Shown in pieces: positions 45,441 through 54,651 of a DNA stretch of 64,000 nt. Within the stretch, counting starts at the first letter, position 1. The number at the start of each line of letters is the position of its first letter. Position numbers and translations under genes: made by a program. This DNA comes from Ferruginibacter sp. (lineage in GTDB: Bacteria; Bacteroidota; Bacteroidia; Chitinophagales; Chitinophagaceae): positions 62,001-126,000 of the forward strand of contig JAHBTN010000010.1 of assembly GCA_019638575.1 (NCBI GenBank), read 5' to 3'. Under the pieces are notes generated by a model. It searched no databases and was not told the DNA's origin. It saw only the letters and a program-made list of their open reading frames with translations.

Positions 45441-47342
45441 ATGAAAAAGTTAGCACTACTTTCCTTCTCTTTTGTTTTATTAAGCGGCGCCTTTGCACAA
45501 AACATAGGCATTGGCACCACCTCACCTAATGCTTCGGCACAATTAGACATTGTTAGCAGCAGCAAAGGTATGCTCATACCCAGAATGTCAATGACTAGCC
45601 GTAACGGTATCGCTTCGCCTGCTACAGGCTTGTTGATTTATCAAACTGATAACACGCCGGGTTTTTATTACTATAATGGTACAGCCTGGACGCCTATTAT
45701 TCCTACCGGTTCGGCGGGTTGGTCTTTAACAGGCAATAGTGGTACAGATGGCTCTAATAATTTTGTAGGTACTACTGACATCCGGTCATTGTATTTTAGG
45801 GTAAATAATATACAAGCCGGCTTACTTGATGCAACTAACCAAAGTAGTACTTATTGGGGTATAGGAGCCGGTATCACTCAAAATGGATATTATAATACAG
45901 CAATGGGCAAAAATGCTTTTCATTCTAATAATACGGGGTATAATAATGTTGCTATTGGATATAATTCACTTTATAGCAATACTGCAGGCTTTCGTAATAC
46001 TGCCATTGGAGACAGTGCACTTTATAGCAATACTATCGGAACTGAAAATACTGCCATCGGATACAATGCGCAAAAAAACAATATTAATGGATATCACAAT
46101 GTAGCTAATGGACCTTATGCACTATATACTAGCATGGGGGGGAGTGATAATACTGCTATCGGATTTAAGGCGCTATACAGCAGTCAAACAAGTGTTAATA
46201 ATACTGCAGTTGGAAGTGAGGCTCTTTTCAAAAATAACGGAGGATCTGAAAATACCGCCATTGGTGTAAATGCCCTAAGATATAATACTACCGGAAGTGC
46301 TAATACCGCCACTGGTAAAGATGCCCTAAGCAGTAATACTACCGGAATCTCTAATACCGCCAATGGATACCAGGCGTTATATACCAATACTACCGGAAAT
46401 TATAATACAGCTTACGGTATTTTTTCGCTAAAGGGTAACATTACCGGAAGTAACAATACTGCTACTGGATATGCTGCATTGGCCAATAATGCAGGACAAT
46501 CTAATACCGCTACTGGTTTTCAAGCATTACGTGATAATACCGGAGATTATAATGTTGCTGTTGGAGGTGATGCGCTTATAGTTAATAATACCGGAACTTC
46601 TAATACCGCTATTGGAACTAGTGCACTAGGAAGTAATGGCACCGGCAATAATAATATTGCTGTTGGTTATAATGCCCTGCCAACTAATACTACAGGGAGT
46701 AATAATATCGCTATTGGATATAATTCGCTTAGTCAAAATCAAACCGGAAATAATAATACCGTTATTGGATATGGAGCGAGTACTAACGTTGAAAACCAAA
46801 CCAATTCAACAGCCATTGGGGCCTTTGCACTTGTAAATGCCAGCAATAAGGTACGTATCGGCAATACCAGTGTTACTGTTATCGAAGGACAGGTAGCATG
46901 GTCTTTCCCTTCCGATGCAAGATTTAAATACAATATAAAAGCAGATGTGCCGGGGTTAAACTTTATTAAACAACTTAAACCCGTTACCTATTATTTTGAT
47001 GCAGACAAATTAGCCAATTATACAAAGACAGGTGTTTTAACGAACAGTGATGCACACACTGCATCTTATAACGGCACAGCACAATTGCATACCGGCTTTC
47101 TAGCGCAGGATGTAGAAAAAGCAGCCAATTCATTGGATTATGATTTTGATGGTATTCATAAGCCGGCAAACGATCACGATCACTACAGCCTTTCATACAG
47201 TCAATTTATCATGCCGTTGGTAAAAGCAGTACAACAGCAACAAGAAATGATAGAGGAACAAAAACAAACAAATTTAAATCAACAACAAATAATTGAGGAG
47301 ATGCAAAAAGAAATTCAGTTGCTCGAGGAAAAAATAAAATGA
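45441..47342 (+). CDS. Exported Hep_Hag-repeat protein with C-terminal peptidase S74 chaperone domain
   Basis: A 633-residue surface protein. A signal peptide (MKKLALLSFSFVLLSGAFAQ) is followed by a collar-like N-terminal region (IGIGTTSPNASAQLDIVSSS, FYYYNGTAWTPI). About residues 155-460 form roughly 14 tandem repeats of 20-22 residues of the type TAIGxNALxxNTTGxxN, the Hep_Hag/trimeric-adhesin head repeat, which folds as a left-handed beta-roll. The C-terminus (from SDARFKYNIKADVPGL) is an S74-type intramolecular chaperone, and the last 45 residues form a Gln/Glu-rich coiled coil. S74 domains trimerise and self-cleave between the chaperone and the fibre. It overlaps the next gene's longest frame by 4 bp. 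Confidence 0.9.
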   Translation: MKKLALLSFSFVLLSGAFAQNIGIGTTSPNASAQLDIVSSSKGMLIPRMSMTSRNGIASPATGLLIYQTDNTPGFYYYNGTAWTPIIPTGSAGWSLTGNSGTDGSNNFVGTTDIRSLYFRVNNIQAGLLDATNQSSTYWGIGAGITQNGYYNTAMGKNAFHSNNTGYNNVAIGYNSLYSNTAGFRNTAIGDSALYSNTIGTENTAIGYNAQKNNINGYHNVANGPYALYTSMGGSDNTAIGFKALYSSQTSVNNTAVGSEALFKNNGGSENTAIGVNALRYNTTGSANTATGKDALSSNTTGISNTANGYQALYTNTTGNYNTAYGIFSLKGNITGSNNTATGYAALANNAGQSNTATGFQALRDNTGDYNVAVGGDALIVNNTGTSNTAIGTSALGSNGTGNNNIAVGYNALPTNTTGSNNIAIGYNSLSQNQTGNNNTVIGYGASTNVENQTNSTAIGAFALVNASNKVRIGNTSVTVIEGQVAWSFPSDARFKYNIKADVPGLNFIKQLKPVTYYFDADKLANYTKTGVLTNSDAHTASYNGTAQLHTGFLAQDVEKAANSLDYDFDGIHKPANDHDHYSLSYSQFIMPLVKAVQQQQEMIEEQKQTNLNQQQIIEEMQKEIQLLEEKIK

Positions 47343-47377
47343 TTCATCAATTTTCTCTTCACCATAAATCAAAAGTA

Positions 47378-48745
47378 ATGAAAAGAGTATTCCTTATCAT
47401 TAGCATACTGTGCGTGGCAGGTTTAGCTCAAGCTCAATTGTACGTTTCTGCCAACGCCACTCTTTTTCTTAATGACAATGCAATAGTAAGCCTGCCCAAT
47501 ACGGATCTTGTAAATTACGGTACTATTTCTGCACCTACTAACGGAAAATTTGTATTCAAAGGCAATAGTAACAATCAAATATCGGGAACATCAGCCCCCA
47601 ACTTTGCAGAAATGGAAATTGCCAAAACAGGCACAGGATTACTTACGCTTGATAATGATATAAATGTTTCCAATAAAATTGTTTTTACATCCAACCTGAT
47701 AGAACTGAACAATCACATTATAGATTTAGGGTCAACAGGATATTTGGAAGATGAGAGCGAAGAAAGCCGCATTACCGGTATCAATGGAGGAGAAGTAGTG
47801 TGTACAGCCGTACTCAATGCACCCGTTGGAGCAAATCCGGGCTATCTCGGTGCTGTTATCACTTCATCTCAAAACTTAGGAAACACAATCATACAGCGAG
47901 GCCATAAGTCGCAGGTAAACAGCAACAACGCCGGCAGCAGCATTCACAGGTATTTTGATATTTTCCCGGCTAGCAATACGGGGCTGAATGCCACCTTACG
48001 TATCTACTATTTTGATGCAGAAAAAAACGGGTTGGATGAAAATGACTTTGATGTGTTTAAAAGTGAAGATAACTTACACTGGTTGAATGTAGGGCACGAT
48101 GTGAGAAATACGGGTACAAATTATGTAAGTAAAAACGGGATCAATAGTTTTTCAAGATGGACACTGAGTACACCAACTTCGGCATTGCCGGTAACCGGTT
48201 TGCATCTTAGCGGGCAATGGAAGAATAATGCGGCTAACCTGGAATGGTTGACACAAACTGAAAACAATAACAGTCATTTTAATATTGAGAGAAAATACAA
48301 CAGCGATTTACAGTTTTATACAATTGGCAGAAAAAACTCCAGCCACATAGATGGCAATTCTCAAACGCCTACTATTTATCGTTGGGAGGATGCCAATGTA
48401 AATAGTAATAGTGGTTCGTTATTCTACAGGATAGAACAGGAAGATAGAGATGGAAATAAATCTTATTCCAATATCATATCTGTGAAACCGGAAGGTGTTG
48501 CATTGTTTATTCAAAATTTATTCCCCACATTAGGAGTGAAAAGCCAGGTATATCTGCAGGCAGGGCGAATGGATCTTTCAAAAATGCATGTACAGATATT
48601 TGATATGAATGGTAGGCTGATATACAACAAAGAATTGAATTATCAGTCGCAATGGCTTTTATTGCCTAATATGGCCGCAGGTGCATACAAAGTTTTTGTG
48701 AGCTCTGGCGATAATCACTGGAACGGAAGTTTTGTAAAGAATTAA
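47378..48745 (+). CDS. Exported protein with type IX secretion C-terminal domain
   Basis: A secreted protein of about 455 residues starting at ATG 47378, which opens a clean signal peptide (MKRVFLIISILCVAGLAQAQ); an upstream in-frame ATG at 47339 would add 13 polar residues. The body has a beta-rich, Asn-rich region. The last 80 residues resemble the T9SS type A sorting domain (LYVQIFDMNGRLIYNKEL style, ending GAYKVFVSSGDNHWNGSFVKN). It follows the Hep_Hag protein by 35 bp and ends at a strong terminator, so the pair forms one unit and may form a surface structure. Confidence 0.87.
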   Translation: MKRVFLIISILCVAGLAQAQLYVSANATLFLNDNAIVSLPNTDLVNYGTISAPTNGKFVFKGNSNNQISGTSAPNFAEMEIAKTGTGLLTLDNDINVSNKIVFTSNLIELNNHIIDLGSTGYLEDESEESRITGINGGEVVCTAVLNAPVGANPGYLGAVITSSQNLGNTIIQRGHKSQVNSNNAGSSIHRYFDIFPASNTGLNATLRIYYFDAEKNGLDENDFDVFKSEDNLHWLNVGHDVRNTGTNYVSKNGINSFSRWTLSTPTSALPVTGLHLSGQWKNNAANLEWLTQTENNNSHFNIERKYNSDLQFYTIGRKNSSHIDGNSQTPTIYRWEDANVNSNSGSLFYRIEQEDRDGNKSYSNIISVKPEGVALFIQNLFPTLGVKSQVYLQAGRMDLSKMHVQIFDMNGRLIYNKELNYQSQWLLLPNMAAGAYKVFVSSGDNHWNGSFVKN

Positions 48746-48810
48746 GGTAATGTACTGAAAGTGATTGTTAAAATCTGCTCAAAGCTAATACTGTATTGAT
48801 TTTGAAGAGG

Positions 48811-48842
48811 GCTATGTGAAAGTTGTTTCACATAGCTTTTTT
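48811..48842 (+). terminator. Intrinsic terminator after the T9SS-type gene
   Basis: GCTATGTGAAA and TTTCACATAGC form a perfect 11-bp stem with the loop GTTG, followed by six T residues. It lies 65 bases after the stop codon at 48745 and closes the two-gene surface-protein unit. Confidence 0.9.
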
Positions 48843-48955
48843 GTTTATGAAAAAATTTAAAAAAAAGCGCTGTTGGAGTTGTGCATCGTTAGATGTAATA
48901 GCCTGTCTCAGCACAAGTAGTAGAACAAACTGAATCAAGGCAAATAGGTAAGCTT

Positions 48956-49258
48956 TTATTCAGTTGCAACATCATGTCCTTCTATATCCTCATCACTAAT
49001 AGAATTCAGGTTCATGGTTATATCAATAGTTTTATCAAGTAGTTTAAATAACCCTGTAAATCTTTGCACATTTGAATCATTGCTCGTTTCTAGATGTGCT
49101 AATTCAAATTGAAAAACATCACCTATTGAAAAAACTTCATTAATTTCTTTTAAATCACCAGCCATCTCTATGTTAATGATTTTAGAAAAGAAATTTTCTC
49201 TTACTTCGGTAAGATATTTTAAGCATTCAATTATTGTATCCCGATATGTAGAATCCAT
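48956..49258 (-). CDS. Small hypothetical protein in a UDG-like gene pair
   Basis: A 100-residue acidic cytoplasmic protein beginning MDSTYRDTIIECLKYLTEVRENFF and containing GDVFQFELAHLETSNDSN. No family is recognised. It follows the 220-residue UDG-like gene by 6 bp on the same strand and is presumably co-transcribed. Its acidic composition could suit a partner or immunity-type protein, but that is only a guess. Confidence 0.7.
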   Translation of the reverse strand: MDSTYRDTIIECLKYLTEVRENFFSKIINIEMAGDLKEINEVFSIGDVFQFELAHLETSNDSNVQRFTGLFKLLDKTIDITMNLNSISDEDIEGHDVATE

Positions 49259-49264
49259 AGTAAA

Positions 49265-49927
49265 TTATTTACAAAGTGGGTTTAAAATTTCATTTAAATG
49301 ATTGTAGATTTCATTTTCGTTATGGTATTTTGGAAATTTAATAAAGTGAAATTTAGTTTCCTGTGATAAATACCTCATACCTATTGTGTCTCTTGCTTTT
49401 GTTCCAACACAGATTACAACCTGCGGATTAAGGAGTAATATTTCTTCAAATGCTAACTCCCTGTTTTTTTTACTTTGTTCTTTGCCAAACCTAATAGCAT
49501 CGGTTATGTAGGAGTTTGAAACTACTTTTGGGGAAAGATTTAGTCTGTTTTTAATGTTGTTAAAATTTGCATGTGTCCACCAAAGTTCTTTTCCACAAAA
49601 AGCATTTATTATATTTTGATCATTTATTAACCATAAATGCGAAAGTACAGTGATACTTAGTTTTTCTTCCTTTGCTAAACTACCTTCGAAATAAAAAATA
49701 AACTCGGCCTTTTGCTTTTTGATTACTTTTTCTCCTATAAACGGTAAATCTATTTTAATACTTTCTTTTGTGTTGTTTGAATGAGTGGTATTGTTAGTAA
49801 AGCATGCTATATATTCGTTGTAAAAGTTTGAGAGGTAAGAAAATTCATTGAATTGCTTTAACCTAACAAGAATATTTCCTTCTTTCTTTTCGAAATCATT
49901 TTTTTGAAAACAATCCATATCGAGCAT
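49265..49927 (-). CDS. Uracil-DNA glycosylase-superfamily-like protein
   Basis: A 220-residue protein. The C-terminal 90 residues have the pattern of the uracil-DNA glycosylase superfamily: SNSYITDAIRFGKEQ (residues about 135-150), then EEILLLNPQVVICVGTKARDTIG (about 165-187) and a final FHFIKFPKYHNEN, where the family has its catalytic HPS/His segment. The key N-terminal motif (GxDPG or GEAPG) is not evident, so a glycosylase function is uncertain. The gene is AT-rich and paired with the 100-residue gene downstream. Confidence 0.6.
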   Translation of the reverse strand: MLDMDCFQKNDFEKKEGNILVRLKQFNEFSYLSNFYNEYIACFTNNTTHSNNTKESIKIDLPFIGEKVIKKQKAEFIFYFEGSLAKEEKLSITVLSHLWLINDQNIINAFCGKELWWTHANFNNIKNRLNLSPKVVSNSYITDAIRFGKEQSKKNRELAFEEILLLNPQVVICVGTKARDTIGMRYLSQETKFHFIKFPKYHNENEIYNHLNEILNPLCK

Positions 49928-50080
49928 GTAAATTTGCCAGGTTAGTAGTGATATCCATTTTGAATTTTTAAAATCATAAATAAATTAGTATATGTTTAAG
50001 TCGGTAATTTATTTATTGCTCAGCGGTTAATAGTGTCTTAGATTCACAAGCCCCGAACAGCTTTATCGATTTATACGCAT

Positions 50081-50110
50081 TTGAAGTTAAGAACTAAAAC
50101 TGAATTTTAT
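50081..50110 (+). repeat. Dispersed intergenic motif, copy 2
   Basis: TTGAAGTTAAGAACTAAAAC then TGAATTTTAT matches the TTGAAnTTAAGnACTAAA family core. It lies in the 600-bp gap upstream of the UDG-like gene, close to the hydrolase remnant. Confidence 0.45.
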
Positions 50111-50211
50111 TCACTAAACTTTTGTTGCATTCAACTTCTCATTTGAATGAAACAATAGCAGCTTATTTCAACTATTCCAAAAGTACCTCTGTAATAAACT
50201 TAATTTATTTT

Positions 50212-50385
50212 TCATTTTTTTAAACAAGTGAAGTTGGGCTTTGTATTGAGGTTTAAGAAAAAATCTCTAGCGATATGTCTCGTACAATCATCGGCAGACA
50301 TGGCAGCATGTGATGTACCCGGCACCAATAGTAAAGTTGAATTAGTAAGTGATTGAGCGGTGATACGGTTAAATTTAGGAGAAGC
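50212..50385 (-). pseudogene. Remnant of an alpha/beta hydrolase with TAP-like C-terminal domain
   Basis: Between a TAG at 50386-50388 and a TGA at 50212 the minus strand reads 57 codons of clearly protein-like sequence. It includes TLLLVPGTSHAAMSADDCTR (about residues 17-36 of the fragment) and a tail with RDFFLNLNTKP and a final FTCLKK. This matches the ends of TAP/ClpP-type hydrolases, where a G-x-SHA His segment is followed by a Cys, a basic helix and a last Cys. No start codon or upstream domain is intact, and the frame is cut by the TAG. It is a decayed C-terminal fragment. The rest of the 49928-50530 gap has only repeat motif copy 2. Confidence 0.65.
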
Positions 50386-50530
50386 CTACAAAAACTTTGA
50401 TAGTTTACCCTGTTAATTGAAGGCTACCAACTTTATTTTATTTAATAATGGCAGCATTGAAATACACTCTTCAAAATATCCTGTTTCAATATGCTGAATA
50501 CCCAATACCAATTTTTAGTACCTACTGGTT

Positions 50531-52693
50531 TTATTTTTTCAATTGAAAATCCGGATGCCCGGTTTGCCATAAAGCAAATTTCAAAATATAAACCGGTTCA
50601 TTGGGATCCATCGTTGTGTGCCCGCCTTCCCAATTCACTAAAAACAAAGCCGGTCTGCTTCCTTTTTGCGAAGCCTGGTACTTCGCAACATACCTTGCTG
50701 CCGGCTGTATATCTAAAATATAATCTGTAGCGCCATGTATTACCAGCATAGCCGACAAAGCTTTTTGCTCTGGAATATGATACAATGCACTTAGTTCATA
50801 ATTAGATGCAAAACCCTTTTCTGTATCCTTCGGACCAATTGATTTTTCTTCCCTGGCACCAGCTGCACCTGTATATAAAACCATATCAGGAAGCCCGGCA
50901 ATAAAAATACCTCCGGCAAATAAATCGGGGCGCTGATTGATTGCATTGCCAACCAGGAAACTTCCGGCACTGGCACCCATCAGCATTATTTTGGAGCCGG
51001 ACGAAAAATTATTTTTAGAAAGCCATGCGGCAATATCCACAATATCGTTGACGGAATTTATTTTTTGAGGAAACTGCCCGTCTTTGTACCAATCTTCACC
51101 CAATTCGCCTCCGCCACGAACATGTGCATAAGCATACACACCTCCGGATTTGATCCAGGGATACATGTAAGGGTCAAAAGATACATCGTGCGATGCGCCG
51201 CTATTGCCATAGGCTTCAATCAGCCAGGCATTGTTATTCTTCAGGTCGGTGTTTTTTGAATAGACTACTGACAACGGGATCAATTTGCCATCACGGGACG
51301 GAACATAAAGTACTTCTGTATTCAACTCATCCGATTTGTTGAGTACTTTATTGGCAAAGGGAAAATGCTGCACCAGGTTTGTTTTAAAATCATAGTACCC
51401 GAACAATTCACTTTGAACAGCGGATGACTGGCAAAACAACAAATCGTTTTCATTCATTAATGCCAGTTGTTTAAAAGTGGATTTTGATTTTACCGGCAAA
51501 AAAGTTTTTTCTCTTGTTTTTAAATCCACTTTCAATATTTGCATGTCGCCAATCTTTCGCATCAGTACATACAACACATTTTTTCCGGCAATGATTGCTT
51601 TATTGTACTGGTCGTCTGTTCCTGCAATTACATTTTCCTGCTCCGGTAAAAAATCTTCCGGCGTAGCGCCGGTTGACATATCAATTTTCACAATCCGGTA
51701 TCGTGGATTACCGGTGGTAGCTGCATACAAAAATTTATCATTTGCATCAAATGCATCACCCAGGTTGATATAATCTTTCAATTTTTTCCATGGGGTTTGC
51801 GTGCCATTTAGTTGGGTGTAATGAACGGCAAAAGCATAATTATCGCCCTTGCCTGAGCGAATGCGGGCCACTAAATAAGGCGAATGTTTGAAACTGTAGA
51901 TATAAGGTGTTTCCTGAGGCGTAAGCGTAATGGCTTTACTGGCACCATAGCCAAAGATGGTTTTATCCTGCGATTGTAATTCACCGATAATATGCTGTTT
52001 AATTTTTCCCTGGTAATATTTTTCTGCAGTGATAGTTGTCGGTGGAGCCTGCGTATAAAATAGCATGGCATCATCAGGCGACCAGTTCATGGATACACCT
52101 CTTGAATCATTGAACATCACAGGGGCAATACTATCTTTCAGGAATTCTTTTTTATCCAGATCATAAATCCGTATCTGCGGATTTTTTTCACCGTTTTGTG
52201 TAAGCATCAATGCCAGCAAAGGTTTGTTGTATGCAAAAGCTTTTTTTCGGATGGAATAAGATTGCCCGTTAATTTTTACACGGCTTAACAGTTGTTCTTC
52301 TTCTGCATCGGCCGTTTTTCTCCTGCAAAGCGTTGTTCCTTTTTGGGGAATATCTCTATTATAATATAAATATCCTCCAGCCGGTTTTAGTGCCCATATT
52401 TCAGGTTCCAATTCATCAAATACTTCACCAAGCTGATTCTGCAACCATTCTGTTCCCGGTACACTATCCAGCACCTGCCGTGTAAGCTCACCTTGTTTTT
52501 TGCTATACGCAAGCATCTCTGCTTCATTTTGCTTACGGCTCATCCAGTAGTATTCATCACTGATTTTCTGGTTAAAAATAACGGTGTCGAATGGCTCTTT
52601 TCTTGCATCAGGATATTTAATCTGGCCCTGCGTTGCCAGGTTGCATATTACTGTGAATGACAATAAGCAAAGACTAAAAGAATATTTTCGCAT
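50531..52693 (-). CDS. Exported prolyl oligopeptidase family (S9A) serine peptidase
   Basis: A 720-residue peptidase with a signal peptide (FSLCLLSFTVICNLATQG). Residues about 30-430 form the beta-propeller cap, and the C-terminal alpha/beta hydrolase domain holds the catalytic triad. The nucleophile is in GASAGSFLVG, the Asp in HGATDYILDIQPAARY, and the His in EGGHTTMDP. GGGELGEDWYKDGQ and NSVNDIVDIAAWL resemble oligopeptidase B-type enzymes, so cleavage after basic residues is possible. It follows the PIG-L gene by 18 bp. A fragment of a duplicate lies at 45217-45336. Confidence 0.92.
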   Translation of the reverse strand: MRKYSFSLCLLSFTVICNLATQGQIKYPDARKEPFDTVIFNQKISDEYYWMSRKQNEAEMLAYSKKQGELTRQVLDSVPGTEWLQNQLGEVFDELEPEIWALKPAGGYLYYNRDIPQKGTTLCRRKTADAEEEQLLSRVKINGQSYSIRKKAFAYNKPLLALMLTQNGEKNPQIRIYDLDKKEFLKDSIAPVMFNDSRGVSMNWSPDDAMLFYTQAPPTTITAEKYYQGKIKQHIIGELQSQDKTIFGYGASKAITLTPQETPYIYSFKHSPYLVARIRSGKGDNYAFAVHYTQLNGTQTPWKKLKDYINLGDAFDANDKFLYAATTGNPRYRIVKIDMSTGATPEDFLPEQENVIAGTDDQYNKAIIAGKNVLYVLMRKIGDMQILKVDLKTREKTFLPVKSKSTFKQLALMNENDLLFCQSSAVQSELFGYYDFKTNLVQHFPFANKVLNKSDELNTEVLYVPSRDGKLIPLSVVYSKNTDLKNNNAWLIEAYGNSGASHDVSFDPYMYPWIKSGGVYAYAHVRGGGELGEDWYKDGQFPQKINSVNDIVDIAAWLSKNNFSSGSKIMLMGASAGSFLVGNAINQRPDLFAGGIFIAGLPDMVLYTGAAGAREEKSIGPKDTEKGFASNYELSALYHIPEQKALSAMLVIHGATDYILDIQPAARYVAKYQASQKGSRPALFLVNWEGGHTTMDPNEPVYILKFALWQTGHPDFQLKK

Positions 52694-52711
52694 AACTCAA
52701 GATTTTAGTTC

Positions 52712-53491
52712 TTAAAATTCAGTTTTCTTTCCAGTGGCTATTACCAGTTGACGAAAATGAAAGGTATTAGAAGAGTCTTTTTGTTCAACGTCTATCCATT
52801 CTTGCATTTCTTTTTCTGTTAACTGGCTTTTATTACACAAAATGGCTTGCATTGCGATGTTTTCCTCCTCTTGTGTATAACTGATTGCAACATTTAAATA
52901 CTTTTTGTTTACTGTATTCAGACCTCCAATCATTTTAAATTTCTCATCATCTTTTTTTGTCCACCCTATATAATAAAGGGGAAACTTTTCAACCCAACCT
53001 TCTTTTAAAATAATTTCTGTTGTCATATTGCTAATCATTCGGTGATCAGAATGCCCTGTATCTCCGTCAGGGCCAAATGTTATTATAAGGCTTGGGTTTA
53101 TGTCCTTTATTTTTTGTGTCAATTGCTCTTTCAATTGCATTGATTGATCCATGTAAGCACCTACGCCATTCCGGGTATCAAAGCCGTCGGGAAAGCCAAG
53201 AAATATGGGAGGCTCAATGCCCATCTTTTTACAACGGCATTGGCTTTCGTTTTGCCTGATTGAAACTAAAGAATCTCCTGTAGGATACCCGGGCTTAATT
53301 CCCAACCGTCCGTCTGTAGCTATGATTAAATAAACTTTACCAAGCTTGCCATATTTTACAAGTAAGGGGCCCATTGCATCTTCATCGTCCGGGTGAGCTA
53401 AAACCACAAGAATTGTTTTTTCTTTAGCCACCTTATTGCATGAGCTAAATAGTATTGCTGAAACAAGTAGTGCTATTAATATTTTTCTCAT
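52712..53491 (-). CDS. PIG-L family deacetylase lipoprotein
   Basis: A 259-residue zinc-dependent N-acetyl sugar or amide deacetylase. The metal/active-site motif is VLAHPDDEDAMG (His-Pro-Asp-Asp near residue 33), and the second His cluster is DTGHSDHRM. An N-terminal lipobox (AILFSSC near residue 19) implies a periplasmic or surface lipoprotein. PIG-L enzymes act on GlcNAc-type substrates or thiol-precursor sugars; the substrate here is unknown. It lies 18 bp upstream of the S9 peptidase, so the two are probably transcribed together. Confidence 0.9.
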   Translation of the reverse strand: MRKILIALLVSAILFSSCNKVAKEKTILVVLAHPDDEDAMGPLLVKYGKLGKVYLIIATDGRLGIKPGYPTGDSLVSIRQNESQCRCKKMGIEPPIFLGFPDGFDTRNGVGAYMDQSMQLKEQLTQKIKDINPSLIITFGPDGDTGHSDHRMISNMTTEIILKEGWVEKFPLYYIGWTKKDDEKFKMIGGLNTVNKKYLNVAISYTQEEENIAMQAILCNKSQLTEKEMQEWIDVEQKDSSNTFHFRQLVIATGKKTEF

Positions 53492-53551
53492 AATGAAAAA
53501 TTGAGTTCGTTTTAATGTATTTCTTCTTAAACTATCTCTATACCAGGGATA

Positions 53552-54049
53552 TTACCTGTCAAATAATTTTTTCAATTCCTTATCCGTAAATACAATACTG
53601 TTGTTTTTAGTGGCTAAAACAATTGCTTTGGTTGTAACCTTCGGGAAACGCTGCACCAATACCATTTCACTGCCCAGCCGGAAAGTTTTTTCGTATTGTT
53701 TGTTTTTCCAGTTTTCTTTTTCAAAAAAAGAAATCAGTAAGTCATATAATTTATCTAATGTATTATCCTTACCACTAAACCTGATTGTGAAATACTGGTA
53801 AATGGTTCTGTCATTGTTGTTCTTTAGTTTTACTTCATCCTGCAGGTAAAGCAGGTAGCTGGTATCATTTCCATTGGCGGAATATTTTAGACTGGCTTTT
53901 GTATTGGATAGCCATTTTAATTCGCCAACAGTTACCCAGTTGGTTTTGGAAGTTTCTACTTCCTGCAATTGCGCCATTGAAGATAGTTGACAAAAAACTA
54001 CTAACACAAAAAGGGTAATACGCTTATAACCTGTTTTTAATTTTGTCAT
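53552..54049 (-). CDS. Hypothetical exported protein
   Basis: About 165 residues starting at ATG 54049 (MTKLKTGYKRITLFVLVVFCQLSSMAQ), which opens a signal peptide. A longer frame from 54100 would overlap the upstream gene and add 17 non-signal residues, so the internal start is preferred. The mature part has a beta-strand pattern (GNDTSYLLYLQDEVKLKNNNDRTIYQYFTIRF) and a lysine-rich C-terminus. No family is recognised. It lies 16 bp downstream of a DUF3592-type gene and may be co-transcribed with it. Confidence 0.75.
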   Translation of the reverse strand: MTKLKTGYKRITLFVLVVFCQLSSMAQLQEVETSKTNWVTVGELKWLSNTKASLKYSANGNDTSYLLYLQDEVKLKNNNDRTIYQYFTIRFSGKDNTLDKLYDLLISFFEKENWKNKQYEKTFRLGSEMVLVQRFPKVTTKAIVLATKNNSIVFTDKELKKLFDR

Positions 54050-54065
54050 AATTAATTTTTTTTCA

Positions 54066-54506
54066 TTAGCCAGCCATTTTATCAATTTTAAAACAGGCAA
54101 AGATCACAAAGGCTATTAATGCCAGCGTAATAAGCAATATCCATTTTACAGATGTAGTTTCCGGCACATAATATTTTGTTGGTTTCTGAGGCAGGTAATA
54201 AATGTTAAGTTGATCTCCCAACTTGTATTTTCCCGGTTTAGAGCTGAATCCGCCGGAACGGTATTGATTGGCGCCTTGTGGCAGATACCAAAAAACAACC
54301 CATTCAAATGTTCCGCCTCTGAAAACTGTTCTTCGCTGCACTTGTTTTACTTCCGCTATTGTTTGTATACCTTCTTTTACAATTTTGCGAAACCCTTTTC
54401 TTTGAATAAGAATAAAGACAAGTGGCAAACAACTAAATCCAATCAGTAATACATATATGTATATCACGGTTGTATTTTTTGAAAAGCACTGGTTTGTGAG
54501 ATACAA
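54066..54506 (-). CDS. DUF3592-like membrane protein
   Basis: A 146-residue protein with a hydrophobic helix at each end (VIYIYVLLIGFSCLPLVFIL and WILLITLALIAFVIFACF). A central beta domain (IQTIAEVKQVQRRTVFRGGTFEWVVFWYLP, GKYKLGDQLNIYYLPQKPTKY) fits the DUF3592 pattern. Such proteins probably insert in the inner membrane with the beta domain facing the periplasm. Function is unknown. Confidence 0.8.
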   Translation of the reverse strand: MYLTNQCFSKNTTVIYIYVLLIGFSCLPLVFILIQRKGFRKIVKEGIQTIAEVKQVQRRTVFRGGTFEWVVFWYLPQGANQYRSGGFSSKPGKYKLGDQLNIYYLPQKPTKYYVPETTSVKWILLITLALIAFVIFACFKIDKMAG

Positions 54507-54651
54507 AGCATAGCAGCAGTTTCTCCTGGCATATTAAAAATAATAAAAGTTTCATTAAATAGAAGTTGTTTTCCGGTTGGCCTACAACTATACATTAGTG
54601 CTACAGCAAGTTTCTTTTATCTTAATTTGTGTATGCAAGGATTTTAGATGA

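Noticed and set aside
45880-46800. Noncoding tandem DNA repeat
   Set aside because: The repeats of about 63 bp are in frame and encode Hep_Hag head repeats of an intact exported protein.
45441-47342. Prophage tail fibre because of the S74 domain
   Set aside because: The protein has a signal peptide, no phage genes are near, and it pairs with a T9SS-type protein.
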